Positions 20,801 through 30,260 of a stretch of 64,000 nt of DNA are shown one piece after another. Position numbers and translations under genes: made by a program. The notes under the pieces are model-generated. The model was not told the DNA's origin. It did no database searches and was given only the letters and a program-made list of their open reading frames with translations. Source of the DNA: Eledone cirrhosa (taxonomy: Eukaryota; Mollusca; Cephalopoda; Octopoda; Eledonidae). Every line of letters begins with the position of its first letter. Within the stretch, counting starts at the first letter, position 1. The stretch is from contig OZ024743.1 in NCBI GenBank assembly GCA_964016885.1, positions 181,205,152 through 181,269,151 of the forward strand, written 5' to 3'.

Positions 20801-21252
20801 TCAGTATTCAGATCATTGTCTGCTTCGGGTGGTTCCTCCGTTCTCAGGACCTCTTCACCTTCATTTCCCACTGGCTCGCTTGTCTGGCATACTACACCCG
20901 CCATCTCCAAGCCATTCTCTCTGCTCAGTTCCTCCAGTTCCAGCTCGCTTATCCACCCATTAGTTCTTATTACCCGAGCCTGCCCGGCCAATTTTTGTTC
21001 ATCTAATTTAAATAAACCAATCTCGTTCCAGATGTTATGCATCCGTCTCCTGTAGCCCCTCTCCTTGGGGTTACTTTTCAGGTAGCATTGCATAACAGTT
21101 CTATTCAATTCTTTCGTCCAGTTGGTTCTGGCCCCTTTCCTTCTTCTTCTTCCTCCAACATCAGCAGTATTTGGTTGACAGTCAGGTTCCTGCTGCTGAG
21201 CCAGGGGGCACCTGTTGGGTGAGAGTCTGTCACATGACGTTCTAGTCTCCAT
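17860..21252 (-). CDS. RLE-type LINE polyprotein: Myb-like, RT, zinc motif, RLE (family A)
   Basis: This intact 1130-residue protein would bind a target, nick it with its RLE and reverse transcribe its RNA there. In order: a basic RRRRK patch at 35-39; a Myb-like or homeodomain-like segment at about 42-110 (TNWTKELN); a charged spacer with coiled-coil potential (about 260-340); RT at about 410-740 with SPGPDG at 421-426, RPIT at 481, WIDYRKAFD at 550-558, GIFQGDSLSPLLF at 608-620 and catalytic FMDD at 652-655; a CCHC motif with C941, C944, H953, C958; and an RLE with RPD at 1026-1028, D1043 and the later EKINRY segment. There is no APE or RNase H domain. Single ORF, C-terminal RLE and TAA-repeat flanks fit the R4/Dong clade; that placement is inference. 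Confidence 0.96.
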   Translation of the reverse strand: METRTSCDRLSPNRCPLAQQQEPDCQPNTADVGGRRRRKGARTNWTKELNRTVMQCYLKSNPKERGYRRRMHNIWNEIGLFKLDEQKLAGQARVIRTNGWISELELEELSRENGLEMAGVVCQTSEPVGNEGEEVLRTEEPPEADNDLNTEINNTWNRDTATEEMNADGLGQDSVDILNLVVDELNNDSGRPMNLRFVDRKKLKETTTKVNKVIPYFEARSLHQCNNILKATANTVRKLLGIKARGNNRQERAEPWWKKRLNGQIGEMKNDIGKLESLLNGTLKNIGTKNRLEIKYKTRSKKLNIIIEELKQRIVAKSAKIRRYENRVSQYKQNRMFDNNQKMLFGQLEGKERGNDLIPGAEQTKTFWRGIWEQDVRHNAQAGWIETVQREIGEQAQQQTDLSITVETLKGQAKKLTNWKSPGPDGVQGYWIKNLTSLHPKLTAMFNDCLVSGEVPEWLTKGTTVLIMKDRIKGNDVTNYRPITCLSVMWKLLTSIVSEEIYHHLHTNNLLPDEQKGCRKKSRGTKDQLLIDKMVMGDCRRRHTDLAMGWIDYRKAFDMVPHSWITKSLEIFRVADNIRQLLGRSMGSWETELTSTGVSLGSVKIKRGIFQGDSLSPLLFVLALMPLTIMLRKVRAGYKLGRGELTINHLLFMDDLKLFGKSEKELDVLVDTVRIFSSDICMQFGIGKCGVIVMRRGRLSRSSGIQIPTGEMIKEIDSEEGYKYLGVLEADGIKKKKMKELLRTEYIRRVRSILKSHLNSRNAISAVNSRAVSIIRYSAGILRWNVAEQKEMDRKTRKLLTIYNMFHKRSDVDRLYLRRSEGGRGLISIEDCVQMEKNNLYKYVTYSKEPMLKTVLKEGTVGQGMSKEEITSRRKSSLKGKSLHSTFFEKTEFRDPQTWNRLRRGDLKKATEGMLMAAQEQALKTKWLKHHIYKEEASPLCRICGEREETVAHIVSECKHLAQTHYKGWRHDVMGRVIHWHLCKVNNLPHSEKWYEHRPEAVMENNQVKVLWDFRIQTDKKLEHNRPDLVVVDKEKRSCLIVDVACPFDTRVQEKEREKINRYQDLKWEVKRIWNCHEVKVIPIVIGALGTISKSFQGWLKKIGPFTLFGTLQKACLLGTARTLRYVLNI

Positions 21253-22321
21253 TTCACCGTTATTCGAACTGTTTATGTTCGATATTTAAACACTCTTATC
21301 GAGGATTGGCGAATGTATGGTTACATAGCCATCTGTGGATCCGCCATCCCACTTGGCCCTTGTGTGGCATTATCACCACGCTGTATACGAACACACATAA
21401 ACAAACAAACAGACAGGCAGAAAGGGCCCCAAAAATGAATAAGCATAAGTTTCATTGTAATGTAGTGTTCGAATGTCTGACTTAGTTTTTGTTTTTTAAG
21501 TTTTAGTTTTTCCCCCCTCTTCTCTGTCCGTCCGCCTGCTTCTCTCTTCATTCTTATTTTCTTTACGTTTTTGGGGTTTCTTTTTTTGTTTTTGTTTTTC
21601 TGTGTTTGTTTTTCTCGTTTTTGCTGTTGTTGCTGTGCTGCTTTGGTTTTGTTGTTTGTTTTTTCTTTTTTTCTTTTGAGTCTATCTATATATTTTGATG
21701 CCTTCCTCTTTGTTAGTAGTAGGAATTCTATAATGTGGAAGTAGCAGCCAGCAGGGAGAAGTGGGAGACTGGCGGCGGTAGTGATACTGAGACAGTGGTG
21801 GTGGTGATGTCGATACCGAGGCAGTGGTGGCGGTGATGTGACCGTATTACTGTAGTGATGGTGCTGTAGCGGTGACAGCAGTGAAGGAGTGAAGGGGTGG
21901 TGGCGGCGGTGATGGGATAGTGGTGGTAATGATGGCCGTAGTGAGCGGTGGTGGTGAAGGTGAAAATGAAAATGCCGTTATCTGGCTGTTGTGTTTAGTG
22001 TACAGAGATGATGGGGTGGGTGGTGTATCTAGTTTCTGGTGTTGGTGAGTTTGGCTGTCCTATATAGTGTAGACAGAGGAGAGGAGGGGGGGTCTTCTTC
22101 CATTTATAGCCATTTTCTTTTTTGGATATACAGTGTACAATAGAAAGTTGGATATTTGAATATTTGAGCCTTATAACAATATATTTTGGGTCCGAATTTT
22201 TTGGGGCTCAAGCCGGGTGCTTTACGTAGCATTTGTACTAAGAGTTGTTATTTCACAAATGATTTAAATATGTTAAAAATTCAAAACTTACGGGAGCGAT
22301 TTCATGACCTCCGTCACCTCG
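21253..22321 (-). other. 5' UTR of RLE copy A4
   Basis: Non-coding upstream part of A4, about 1.07 kb, matching 6447-7525 of A2. It contains poly-T runs and GGT-rich triplets (about 21750-21970). An internal promoter is expected here for a LINE, but none is provable by eye. Confidence 0.75.
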
Positions 22322-22338
22322 TATTATTATTATTATTA

Positions 22339-22370
<32 letters not shown>
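22322..22370. repeat. (ATT)n left of SINE-1
   Basis: This ATT run with one GTT interruption follows the 5' end of A4 and precedes a truncated SINE. Confidence 0.95.
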
Positions 22371-22497
22371 GGTCCCTTTACGGTCTGAGTTCAAATCCCG
22401 CCGAGGTTTACTTTGCCTTTCATCCTTACGGGGTCGATAAAATAAAGTACCAGTAATGCACTGGGTAATTGCTGGCCTTGTGCCTAAAGTAGAAACA
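22371..22497 (+). mobile_element. Octopus-type SINE-1, 5'-truncated, inside (ATT)n
   Basis: This is the 3' two-thirds of a tRNA-derived SINE. It starts at TCCCTTTACGGTCTGAG, keeps the B-box-like GAGTTCAAATCCC and ends AGAAACAATT before ATT repeats. It lies within the (ATT)n tract between A4 and A5, in the same orientation as LINEs T1 and T2. Confidence 0.92.

Positions 22498-22539
<42 letters not shown>
22498..22539. repeat. (ATT)n right of SINE-1
   Basis: A pure ATT tract continuous with the SINE tail; it also forms the 3' flank of A5. Confidence 0.95.
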
Positions 22540-22948
22540 GTTCTTTGAGTCTCAGTCATTGATGTTAGTTAACTGGAAAGTTTGTTGAAATGAATATCAA
22601 CCCACTACCTGCAGCCTCAGATATTCAGGACGTATCGGAGGGTTGTTGCTGTTCCCAGCAAGCATGCCTTTTGAAGCGTTCCAAAAATCATGGCGGAGGC
22701 AATTTTCTTTAACCATCTCTGGAAACTTTTTGAGATAGTCCCTAGTGCGCCTATGACAATCGGGACCACTTTGACTTCATGGCAGTTCCAAATCGTTTTT
22801 ACCTCCCACTTTAAGTCCTGGTATCGGTTAACTTTCTCCCTCTCCTTCTCTTGCACTCTCGTGTCGAATGGGCAGGCCACATCCACAATCTGGCACGATC
22901 TTTTTTCTTTGTCCAAAACCACCAGGTCAGGTCTATTGTGTTCCAGTT
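22540..22948 (-). pseudogene. RLE family A copy A5, 3' fragment (RLE end)
   Basis: This is only the last 400 bases or so of a family A element: the RLE end (HNRPDLVVLDKEKRSC through the C-terminal LGTATTLRYVLNI, ORF end at 22617) plus the 3' UTR. It is 5'-truncated exactly at a (TTA)n tract, just upstream of the RLE. The minus-strand reading frame continues through the repeat and gives a false Asn-rich fusion. Confidence 0.92.
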
Positions 22949-22968
22949 TATTATTATTATTATTATTA
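22949..22968. repeat. (TTA)n between A5 and element B
   Basis: A short TTA run lies between the truncated A5 fragment and the 3' end of family B on the minus strand. Confidence 0.92.
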
Positions 22969-25900
22969 CAGTTGCATTTATCTTGCTTTATGTTCATATG
23001 AGTTATCACCAAGTCACAACCAGTGACCTCAAGAGGCAACAAGGTCCGCCATGTTCAAGGAAGAACATACATACTCACACATGCATCTTTAGTGTTTAGA
23101 CTTGTGATGTACTTATATTGACAGAATCTTCCTTAGTATATGGGCAGTTCCCATTAGTACTATCTTTTGTATTTCTCCTATACGCGGGTTTCCTGGGATC
23201 TGCGATAAGTAATCATTAGACCCCTTAGGTATCATTCCCAGAGCGCCTACAACCACTGGTATTGTTTTAGTTCTCAATTTACACATTTTTCCAATTTCTA
23301 TCTCCAGGTCCTTATACTTGCTCAATTTTTCAAATGTTTTTATAGATACATTCTTGTCTATTGGAACAGACATATCAATTAGCAGGCATACCCTCTTTTT
23401 AAAGTCCTTCAATATTATATCAGGTCTATTTGCATCTATTTTTCGGTCTGTTTGGATGCTAAAGTTCCACAAGATTGAGATGTGATCTTTTTCAAGTATG
23501 GGAGGTGGTTGATGCTCCCACCAATTCTTTTGATGGGGCAGGTCAAAATGCTTACACATTATCCAATGTAGGTATTGTGCAGCTCTGTCATGCCTGTTTA
23601 GGTATTCGGTTGGAGCTATAGGACTGCACATTGAAATTATATGGTCAATGGTCTCTGGTTGTTTTTTGCATACACGGCATAATGGGCTGCATCCATTTTT
23701 TATTATGTTGGCTTGGTAATTTTTTGTTGGCAGACACTGATCTTGTGCTGATATAATCACTCCTTCAGTCTCCAATTTCAGTCTAGAGGATGCCAACCAC
23801 TGATGGGTTAAAGTTTTGTCAACATCAGGATTGTTAGCTCGCTCTGGGTATTTTCCATACAGAGGCTTTTCTTGCCATTTCTTAGCCAGTTTCTGTAGCA
23901 GTTCTTTCTTTGCAGTTACTTTTACCTGCTTTGCTTTTTCTGTGTTTTCCATTTCAGCAGTAAATGGGACTTCAGAAATTTGTAGTCCATTACTGTATCT
24001 TTGTGCATCTTTTGTAATGGAATATGATCTTTTGATGCTTTCGTGTTTCAAAACGAGTTTGATCATCCAATCATGTGATTCCCTTAGATATGTAGATAAT
24101 CCAATTGTTGCAGTTTTCAACGCAATGTCTAACTGGATTAACCCACGTCCTCCTTCTTTCCTAGGGAGATATATTCTATCTATATCTGCCTTAGGGTGAT
24201 GCATTCTGTGCATGGTTAAGAATTTTCGAATTTTTGTATCGAGCCTACGGATCTCTGTGCTTGACCAGTTGATGACATTGTAACTGTAGGTTACTACTGG
24301 TATGGCAAGCGTGTTTATGGCATCGATCCTATTCCTTGCATTCAATTCCGTTCTTAAGATTGCTCTTACTCTGCGGTAACATTCCTTCCTTATCCTTTCC
24401 CTCATTGTCGAGTGCTTGATTCCGTCTCCTTCACAAACACCTAGATATTTGTAAGTTTTTTCTTGATCAAGTTCTCTTATCACGTTCCCCCGATCAAGAT
24501 TAATGTCTGAACTCTTCAGCAGCTTTCCTCTGGTGAACGTTGCTTTGGCGCATTTATCTAGTCCAAACTCCATTTTAATGTCATCACTGAACTGCTCCAC
24601 AGTGGATAATAGCCCTTGCAATTGTTCATCATTTTTTGCAAATAGTTTCAGGTCATCCATGTAGAACAGGTGATTAATGGTTTTGTCATAGACTTTATAT
24701 CCATGTTTTGTTTCATTGAGCATTTTACTTAATGGTATAAGTGCGATGCAGAATAAAAGCGGTGATAAAGAGTCACCCTGAAAAATTCCACAATTAATAT
24801 TAACTTCTCCAGCTTTCAGTGATTTTGTTTCACTATTCAAAAGGAGTGTCGTTTTCCATGTCTTCATACTGAATGACAAAAACCTCCTGACAACGGGGGA
24901 TATTTTGAAAATCTCTAAACATTTTTCAATCCAACTGTGTGGCAAACTATCGAATGCTTTTTTATAATCTATCCAAGCAATCGATAGATTTTTGTGTCTA
25001 TTATGACAATCTTCCAGTATCATTTTGTTAACCAGAAGCTGATCCTTACAGCCATATGAGCCTCGTTTACACCCTTTCTGCTCAATGGGAAATAGGTCAT
25101 TTGTTATCAGGTGGTCATATGTGTATTCAGTTAGGACTGATGTTAAAATTTTATACATTGTGGTCAAGCAAGTTATCGGTCTGTAATTTTTGGGATTGTT
25201 TGTCTCATCATTCTTCGGAAGCAGGAATGTAATGCCGTTAACTAGCCATGATGGTATCTTTTCTGGCTCCTTAACTATTTCATTGTAAAGTTGGGCTAAC
25301 AGCTCATGAGACTCTGTGAAGGCATTTATCCAAAAGTTTTGTATTTTGTCTTTTCCTGGGGATTTCCATTTGCTGGTTTTTCTTAGAGCCAAGCGCAACT
25401 GATCAACTGTTATATTTTCCCATATTTGTTCCTCAAGGTGAGCTGTATCTTTCATTTGTCTGTCTATCCATGGGGCATGTATGTTATGAACTTTTTCTTC
25501 GGCCCAGATCTTTTCCCAGAATTCTTGCACTTCCTCCTTGGGTGGTATTGATTTAGCAGTTATTGTTGACTTACCAATTTTTCTGTAGAAGTTTCTTTGG
25601 TTGTTTATGAACATATTATTGTCCTTATAGAATCTAGATCGTTTTTCAAAGCGCCTTGTACGAGCAGCTTTGGCCGACACTTTTTGCTTGATTATTTCTA
25701 TCAGCATATCTATGTCACGTGTTGATTTTATACTGTACTTTTTTTTCAATTTTCTAAGTTTAGTTTGTTTAACATATTCACCTACTTTATAGTTTGTTAA
25801 AATTTCTATGTCAGATCGGAGAAGGTTTATTTGGCGATTGATGTTCTCTTGCCAAGTAGATTTCTTGTGGGAATTCCTTTGTTTTTTCATCTTCACTCCA

Positions 25901-26945
25901 CATAAGTGAGTGGTGACTTTAGCCGATGCATAATAGAGATGATTTAAATCAGTAATGTTTAGATTGTTTGTGATGATAATGTTTTTGAGAATTATGTTAG
26001 TCTTGTGTATTATCTTTTGGTTCTGTTTGGAGTTCTGGATCTTAGGGAGGGTGTCTCGTTGCCCCATGTCAGATTCTTTCATTTTCATCCATTCGATCAT
26101 AATTTCATCCTTCAAGTTGGCAAGTTCATTCTCATTAATTTCTTTATCATTTACGATCTCATTATTTTCATTTGGAGTTTCATCCTGAGCATGCACTCCC
26201 TCCACTTTTTCGATCCTTTCTTTAATTTGTTCTGTTGCCAGTGATTCCGCCCCAACCCTGGGGTTCGAAGTGTTACAGTTTACCTCGTTTTCACTGACAC
26301 ATGTTTCATTTTCCCTTCGCTGACTTTGTGCTAATAGCTTGATCTGATCAATTTCTATATCAGTTAGTAACTTTTTTTTTACAATATTTCTTCGTATATT
26401 GGCTAGTTTGTTACTGTCAATATAGCCTCTGTTTTCGGGATGTTTCTTTTTCCAGTTGATATATGTCTGTTCTGTATTCGATGTATTTGATGGGTAGTAC
26501 ATGGCAGTGTAGAAAGCCTCAAGGACTTCTTTATTATCTTCCCTTGACCATTTTTCTCTCTTTTTCTTTTGATTTCTTGGTGGTGAGCATGGAGGGCCAA
26601 CAGTAGGAGTATTCCGGTTATGGGAGGTCTCCAGCTCCGAAGTGATTGGAAGGTTTGAACCATTAGCTGATTTTTCGACCCCAGTCTGGTTCCTATCTGA
26701 GGGACGCGGCCCTTTTTTGCCCGGGTGACGGCCGATCCGGTATGAGATTTTATCATTAGACATTTACTTTATTTTGTCGCGTTTTATCCTTATCCGCCAA
26801 GGGGTAATCATTTCGTGTTACCACTTCTAGAACGAGTGTCAACCAAGACTAGAGGGGTCGTTCTCCCCTAGAGACACGGCTATTCCCCGCCGGCCGCCAT
26901 CCCGGTATTTCTTGGTCACGGGGTTTTCTTTTTGTTGTTGTTTTT
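22969..26945 (-). mobile_element. RLE-type LINE, family B (ORF intact)
   Basis: This is a second RLE retrotransposon, clearly related to family A in layout but far diverged in sequence. The 3' UTR is 22969-23112, the ORF 23113-26763, and about 180 bases of 5' UTR follow. The 3' end abuts (TTA)n. The 5' boundary is uncertain; I place it near the T-rich run at 26925-26950 because a SINE fragment and family A 5' UTR follow. Confidence 0.88.
23113..26763 (-). CDS. RLE-type LINE polyprotein, family B
   Basis: This intact 1216-residue protein has the same plan and role as family A: a Myb-like segment at about 68-145 (KWSREDN), a Lys-rich spacer, RT at about 455-790, a CCHC motif and an RLE. Visible RT motifs are SPGKDK at 468-473, RPIT at 528-531, WIDYKKAFD at 597-605, GIFQGDSLSPLLF at 659-671 and catalytic YMDD at 701-704. 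The zinc motif has C1029, C1032, H1041 and C1046. The RLE shows RPD at 1113-1115 and D1130, followed by the FEKLSKYKDLE segment. The C-terminal ends of A and B are alike (LGTAR-TLRYVLNI against MGTAHILRKILSI). It is the only B copy in the window. Its codon use is more AT-rich than that of family A. Confidence 0.96.
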   Translation of the reverse strand: MSNDKISYRIGRHPGKKGPRPSDRNQTGVEKSANGSNLPITSELETSHNRNTPTVGPPCSPPRNQKKKREKWSREDNKEVLEAFYTAMYYPSNTSNTEQTYINWKKKHPENRGYIDSNKLANIRRNIVKKKLLTDIEIDQIKLLAQSQRRENETCVSENEVNCNTSNPRVGAESLATEQIKERIEKVEGVHAQDETPNENNEIVNDKEINENELANLKDEIMIEWMKMKESDMGQRDTLPKIQNSKQNQKIIHKTNIILKNIIITNNLNITDLNHLYYASAKVTTHLCGVKMKKQRNSHKKSTWQENINRQINLLRSDIEILTNYKVGEYVKQTKLRKLKKKYSIKSTRDIDMLIEIIKQKVSAKAARTRRFEKRSRFYKDNNMFINNQRNFYRKIGKSTITAKSIPPKEEVQEFWEKIWAEEKVHNIHAPWIDRQMKDTAHLEEQIWENITVDQLRLALRKTSKWKSPGKDKIQNFWINAFTESHELLAQLYNEIVKEPEKIPSWLVNGITFLLPKNDETNNPKNYRPITCLTTMYKILTSVLTEYTYDHLITNDLFPIEQKGCKRGSYGCKDQLLVNKMILEDCHNRHKNLSIAWIDYKKAFDSLPHSWIEKCLEIFKISPVVRRFLSFSMKTWKTTLLLNSETKSLKAGEVNINCGIFQGDSLSPLLFCIALIPLSKMLNETKHGYKVYDKTINHLFYMDDLKLFAKNDEQLQGLLSTVEQFSDDIKMEFGLDKCAKATFTRGKLLKSSDINLDRGNVIRELDQEKTYKYLGVCEGDGIKHSTMRERIRKECYRRVRAILRTELNARNRIDAINTLAIPVVTYSYNVINWSSTEIRRLDTKIRKFLTMHRMHHPKADIDRIYLPRKEGGRGLIQLDIALKTATIGLSTYLRESHDWMIKLVLKHESIKRSYSITKDAQRYSNGLQISEVPFTAEMENTEKAKQVKVTAKKELLQKLAKKWQEKPLYGKYPERANNPDVDKTLTHQWLASSRLKLETEGVIISAQDQCLPTKNYQANIIKNGCSPLCRVCKKQPETIDHIISMCSPIAPTEYLNRHDRAAQYLHWIMCKHFDLPHQKNWWEHQPPPILEKDHISILWNFSIQTDRKIDANRPDIILKDFKKRVCLLIDMSVPIDKNVSIKTFEKLSKYKDLEIEIGKMCKLRTKTIPVVVGALGMIPKGSNDYLSQIPGNPRIGEIQKIVLMGTAHILRKILSI

Positions 26946-27006
26946 TAAATTGTTATTATCATGAGTGGTTCCTTAATGTGAGCATTGCGTGGCTTAAGAA
27001 TGAAAT
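26764..27006 (-). other. 5' UTR of element B and boundary region
   Basis: Non-coding sequence upstream of the B start codon. It has a small palindromic CTAGAGGGGTCG...CTCCCCTAG segment near 26850-26870 that may fold in RNA. The region after 26950 is probably not part of B. Confidence 0.5.
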
Positions 27007-27062
27007 TATTAATAATTGTCTCCACTCCAGGCACAAGGCCAGCAATCACCCAGTGCATTACA
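27007..27062 (-). mobile_element. Octopus-type SINE fragment, 3' end only
   Basis: The reverse complement reads as the SINE tail (AATGCACTGGG, ATTGCTGGCCTTGTGCCT, then GAGACAATTATTAATAAT). The copy is strongly 5'-truncated and lies between element B and A6. Confidence 0.85.
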
Positions 27063-27099
27063 ATAATATAATATACTTTTTGCTGTAGTTGCCTGTTAT

Positions 27100-27904
27100 T
27101 GTTGTTGGCTATGTCGGTGGTGGTGCCGGGGCTTTTTATATTGTTGGTGAGGAAGGGGTGAGCCAGCAGTCCCATAGTTGTTGATGTTGACGTTTGGCCG
27201 GTGGCCAGGTCACTAAGTCAATCTATTTATATCTTTTGCTAGCCTCTCCCTTGTCTAGTGATACCGCCACCTTCCCCTTTCTCTCTCAAGTTAGCAGGGA
27301 ATAGTGGTGGTAGCAATGAAGGAGTGGTGGCGGCGGCGATGGGATAGTGGTAGCAAGATGATGGATGGGGTGGTGGCGGCGGTGGCGTTGTGGTTACTGG
27401 GTTTTGTGATATGTAGTATTTATGAGTTTGTGTTCGTATGTTTAATATATATTGTGTTGACATATTCCCGTAAAATTGGAATTAAACATTTTGTTAAAAT
27501 TTGAGACAATAATAATAGTAATTATTATTATCATGCCGGGATTGATGGTGGTGGTGGTGAAATTGCCGTTATCTGGCTGTTATATTTCGTGTGATGGGAT
27601 AGGTGGTGTATCAAGTTTCTTGTGTTGGTGAAATTGCTGTTATTTGGCTGTTCTATATAGTGTAGACAGAGGGTGTTTTCTTCCATTTATAACCATTTTC
27701 TTTTTTTGAATACAAAATATATAATACAAAATTGAATATTTGAGCGATATAACAATATAATATGGATCCAAAATTTTATGGGACTTCATTCGGTGGTTTA
27801 TGCAACATTTGTACTAAGAATTGTTATTTCACAATTGATTTAAATATGTTAAAAATCAAAAACTTACGGGAGCGATTTCATGACCTTCTACCACCTCGTG
27901 CGTC
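27100..27904 (-). mobile_element. RLE family A remnant A6 (5' UTR only)
   Basis: This matches the 5' UTR of A2 and A4 in patches: the TATTTATATCTTTTG segment, GGTGGTGGCGG triplets, and then a continuous match from about 27660 to the 5' terminus GATTTCATGACCTTC beside (TTA)n. No ORF remains. The rest of the element has been lost or is separated from it by element B. Confidence 0.82.
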
Positions 27905-28017
<113 letters not shown>

Positions 28018-28226
28018 GGCGACCTACGTAGGAAATCGTATTATCGTGAGCTCCGCAAAGGTTTGTTATTTCCGTTTGTTTAAAAATTGCCATTTATGGA
28101 AAATTTTATTGTAAACTGTTTATAAGCACACATACATTGTTTTCCGAAAAGGACACCCAAAAAGATTGGGGCCTTGTGCCCAAAATTTTAACTTTTATTA
28201 TTATCCAAAAATTTCTTTGAAAAAAA

Positions 28227-30226
28227 ATGGCTAATTCCCCTCTGCACGAAGCAGCTGAAAGCCTTCCTCACAAAATAACACCTCACACCGACACCACCAT
28301 TGTAAATGTTACTACGTTTGCCAACACAAAAAAATATAAGCAGTAGCAATATTTTAAATTTGTCTCAGGCAGACATTCATTTCCCGCCATTACCAATGAT
28401 TGCAGGTGTTAAACCCTCCACCACCACCACCACCGCGACAACCACCACCACCACCACCACCACCGCGACAACAGAAACAAAAGAAGAAAAAAATAAATTA
28501 ACTCGTGACGTCGAAATGAAATCAAGCAAAATGGACTCTTCCCCACCAAAGACGACTGACGTCACAACCACCACAACTGAAAATAAAATTAATATTAACG
28601 ATAGCAACAACAACAACAATGACATTATAAAACCGACCCTCAGTTTCGCCATCGTAGCAAAACAATTCGAAGCGTTCACGGTAACCCAAGAAGATTTAGA
28701 AAATGCCAAACAAATGGTAAAGAAAGATGGGTACAGGGTCAGCCTCACCCCCCCCCCCCCCCCCCCCACCTAATAAAATGGAGCATCGGCGCCTGTGCAC
28801 CGTGTCGTATAGAACAATAAATGTAAAATCGCGCCGAGTGGAACGGGCATCCGAGTCCCAAATCCAAAAAGCTTTGGGACATGTGTGGGCAAGAAAAACC
28901 CACATCAGACGTGGGCAAAAGTATGGAACCGTGGATGTGTTCTTTGAAACACCAGAGGAGGCTAGAGAACACTCCATGGCCCCATTAAAAAGTGACGACC
29001 TCACACTCGTCCCAAGCTATTGTGGCCAGAGACTCGTAAAGATCAGGGTCACCCACGTTCCACCGGCCATCGAAATTCCCTGGCTAATAGCGGCTGTCCT
29101 CACCGGCATCGAAGCCAACACGAAAATAATAGCAGTAGCAAAAGAAAAGCAGGAAAACTGGTCCGGATCTGGGATGGAGCTCCTGATCCAAGCGGACCAA
29201 AAAAGCATTGAGGAGATCCCAGAGGTAATAGACCTCACTGACGGCAGACACCTCACGGTAATTGTCGAGGGCAGAAGACCTAGGTGTGTCGTTTGTGGTG
29301 AAGGAACCGACCTAAGGGCTTTCTGCCCTCAGGCTAAAAGGTTGAGGCCACCTCTCCTACCCACCCCAGTGACAAAACCATCAACACCACCAGTAGCAGA
29401 GATGGCAGCAACAACTGTAGCAGCAACAACAGAAGCAACTATAACAGCAACAACCCCAGCAACAGTAGCAAAACCAACACCACTACCACCACCAGCAAAA
29501 CCAACACCACCACCACCCAACGCTTCAGAACTAGCACCAGCGCCTACACCATCCACCACACCACAACCAAAACTAACGGCTGTGGAGGATTTTCCACTCC
29601 CCGGCCTATCACAACTGGAGACAGATTGTGACGACGAGGAGTGGGAAACGATATCCGGAAAAAAAAAAAGAAACCAAAAAAGAAAAAATTCTCTTCCTTC
29701 CCTCTCCAAAAACAAAATACAGAGGGAAACAAATACACTAAGAAACAAAAAAGTTAGGACAGATATGCCACCATCCACACCAGCATCACCAACCCCATCA
29801 ACCCAAACACCAACACCATCACCATCATCATCCCCAGCACCACCATCACCTACACCACAAAAGTCACCAAAATGCGAAACAGAAACAAACCCACAACAAA
29901 CGCAAACAAAACAAAACAACCAAAACGATACACACTACACAGCATTAAATTTGAACAACAAGCAATTATTACACTACATCCAACACAACACCAGCATCAC
30001 AGAAAAAGACTACACAACAACCCCAAAATTCACACCACCTCCACACATACAAATCACTCGCATCACACAGAAAACGTACATGACACTAAAACAAAAATTC
30101 CCCAAAGACATCGGAGACTTCCGACAAGCACTCTCCAGGAGGATTTATAAGGACATCCTTCCTGAGGAGGCCACAAGCAGTGAAAAGGATGGAAAAGCCG
30201 TCCTTCCCCTACGAGAAGTAAGGTAA
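28227..30226 (+). pseudogene. ORF1 (gag-like) of LINE T2, two homopolymer frameshifts
   Basis: This is ORF1 as in T1, about 665 codons if read across the breaks. From the start at 28227 the frame breaks at an A run of 7 (9 in T1) near 28328-28334 and again at a 20-C run (28748-28767; 15 in T1). It then reads openly from 28727 to the LPLREVR stop at 30226, passing the later A run (11 A) that breaks T1. The zinc knuckle reads CVVCGEGTDLRAFC, so the zinc-ligand His of T1 is Asp here. Unless zinc binding is dispensable, this would weaken RNA binding. Confidence 0.88.
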
Positions 30227-30260
30227 GTGGTCTTTCCCATCTTTTCCACTCCTTTTCAAC

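Larger units (their letters stand above)
17777..22321 (-). mobile_element. RLE-type LINE, family A copy A4 (full length, ORF intact)
   Basis: This is the reference copy of family A. On its sense strand it has a 5' UTR of about 1.07 kb (21253-22321), one ORF (17860-21252) and a short 3' UTR ending in TTGAATCTCAGTCATTG (plus-strand view) beside a TTA run. Both ends abut (TTA)n. The intact 1130-codon frame suggests recent activity, or at least a young insertion. Confidence 0.94.

Noticed and set aside
22617..23042. RLE fragment fused to an Asn run and a new N-terminus
   Set aside because: The frame passes through the (TTA)n tract by chance. Only the part left of 22948 is RLE element sequence.
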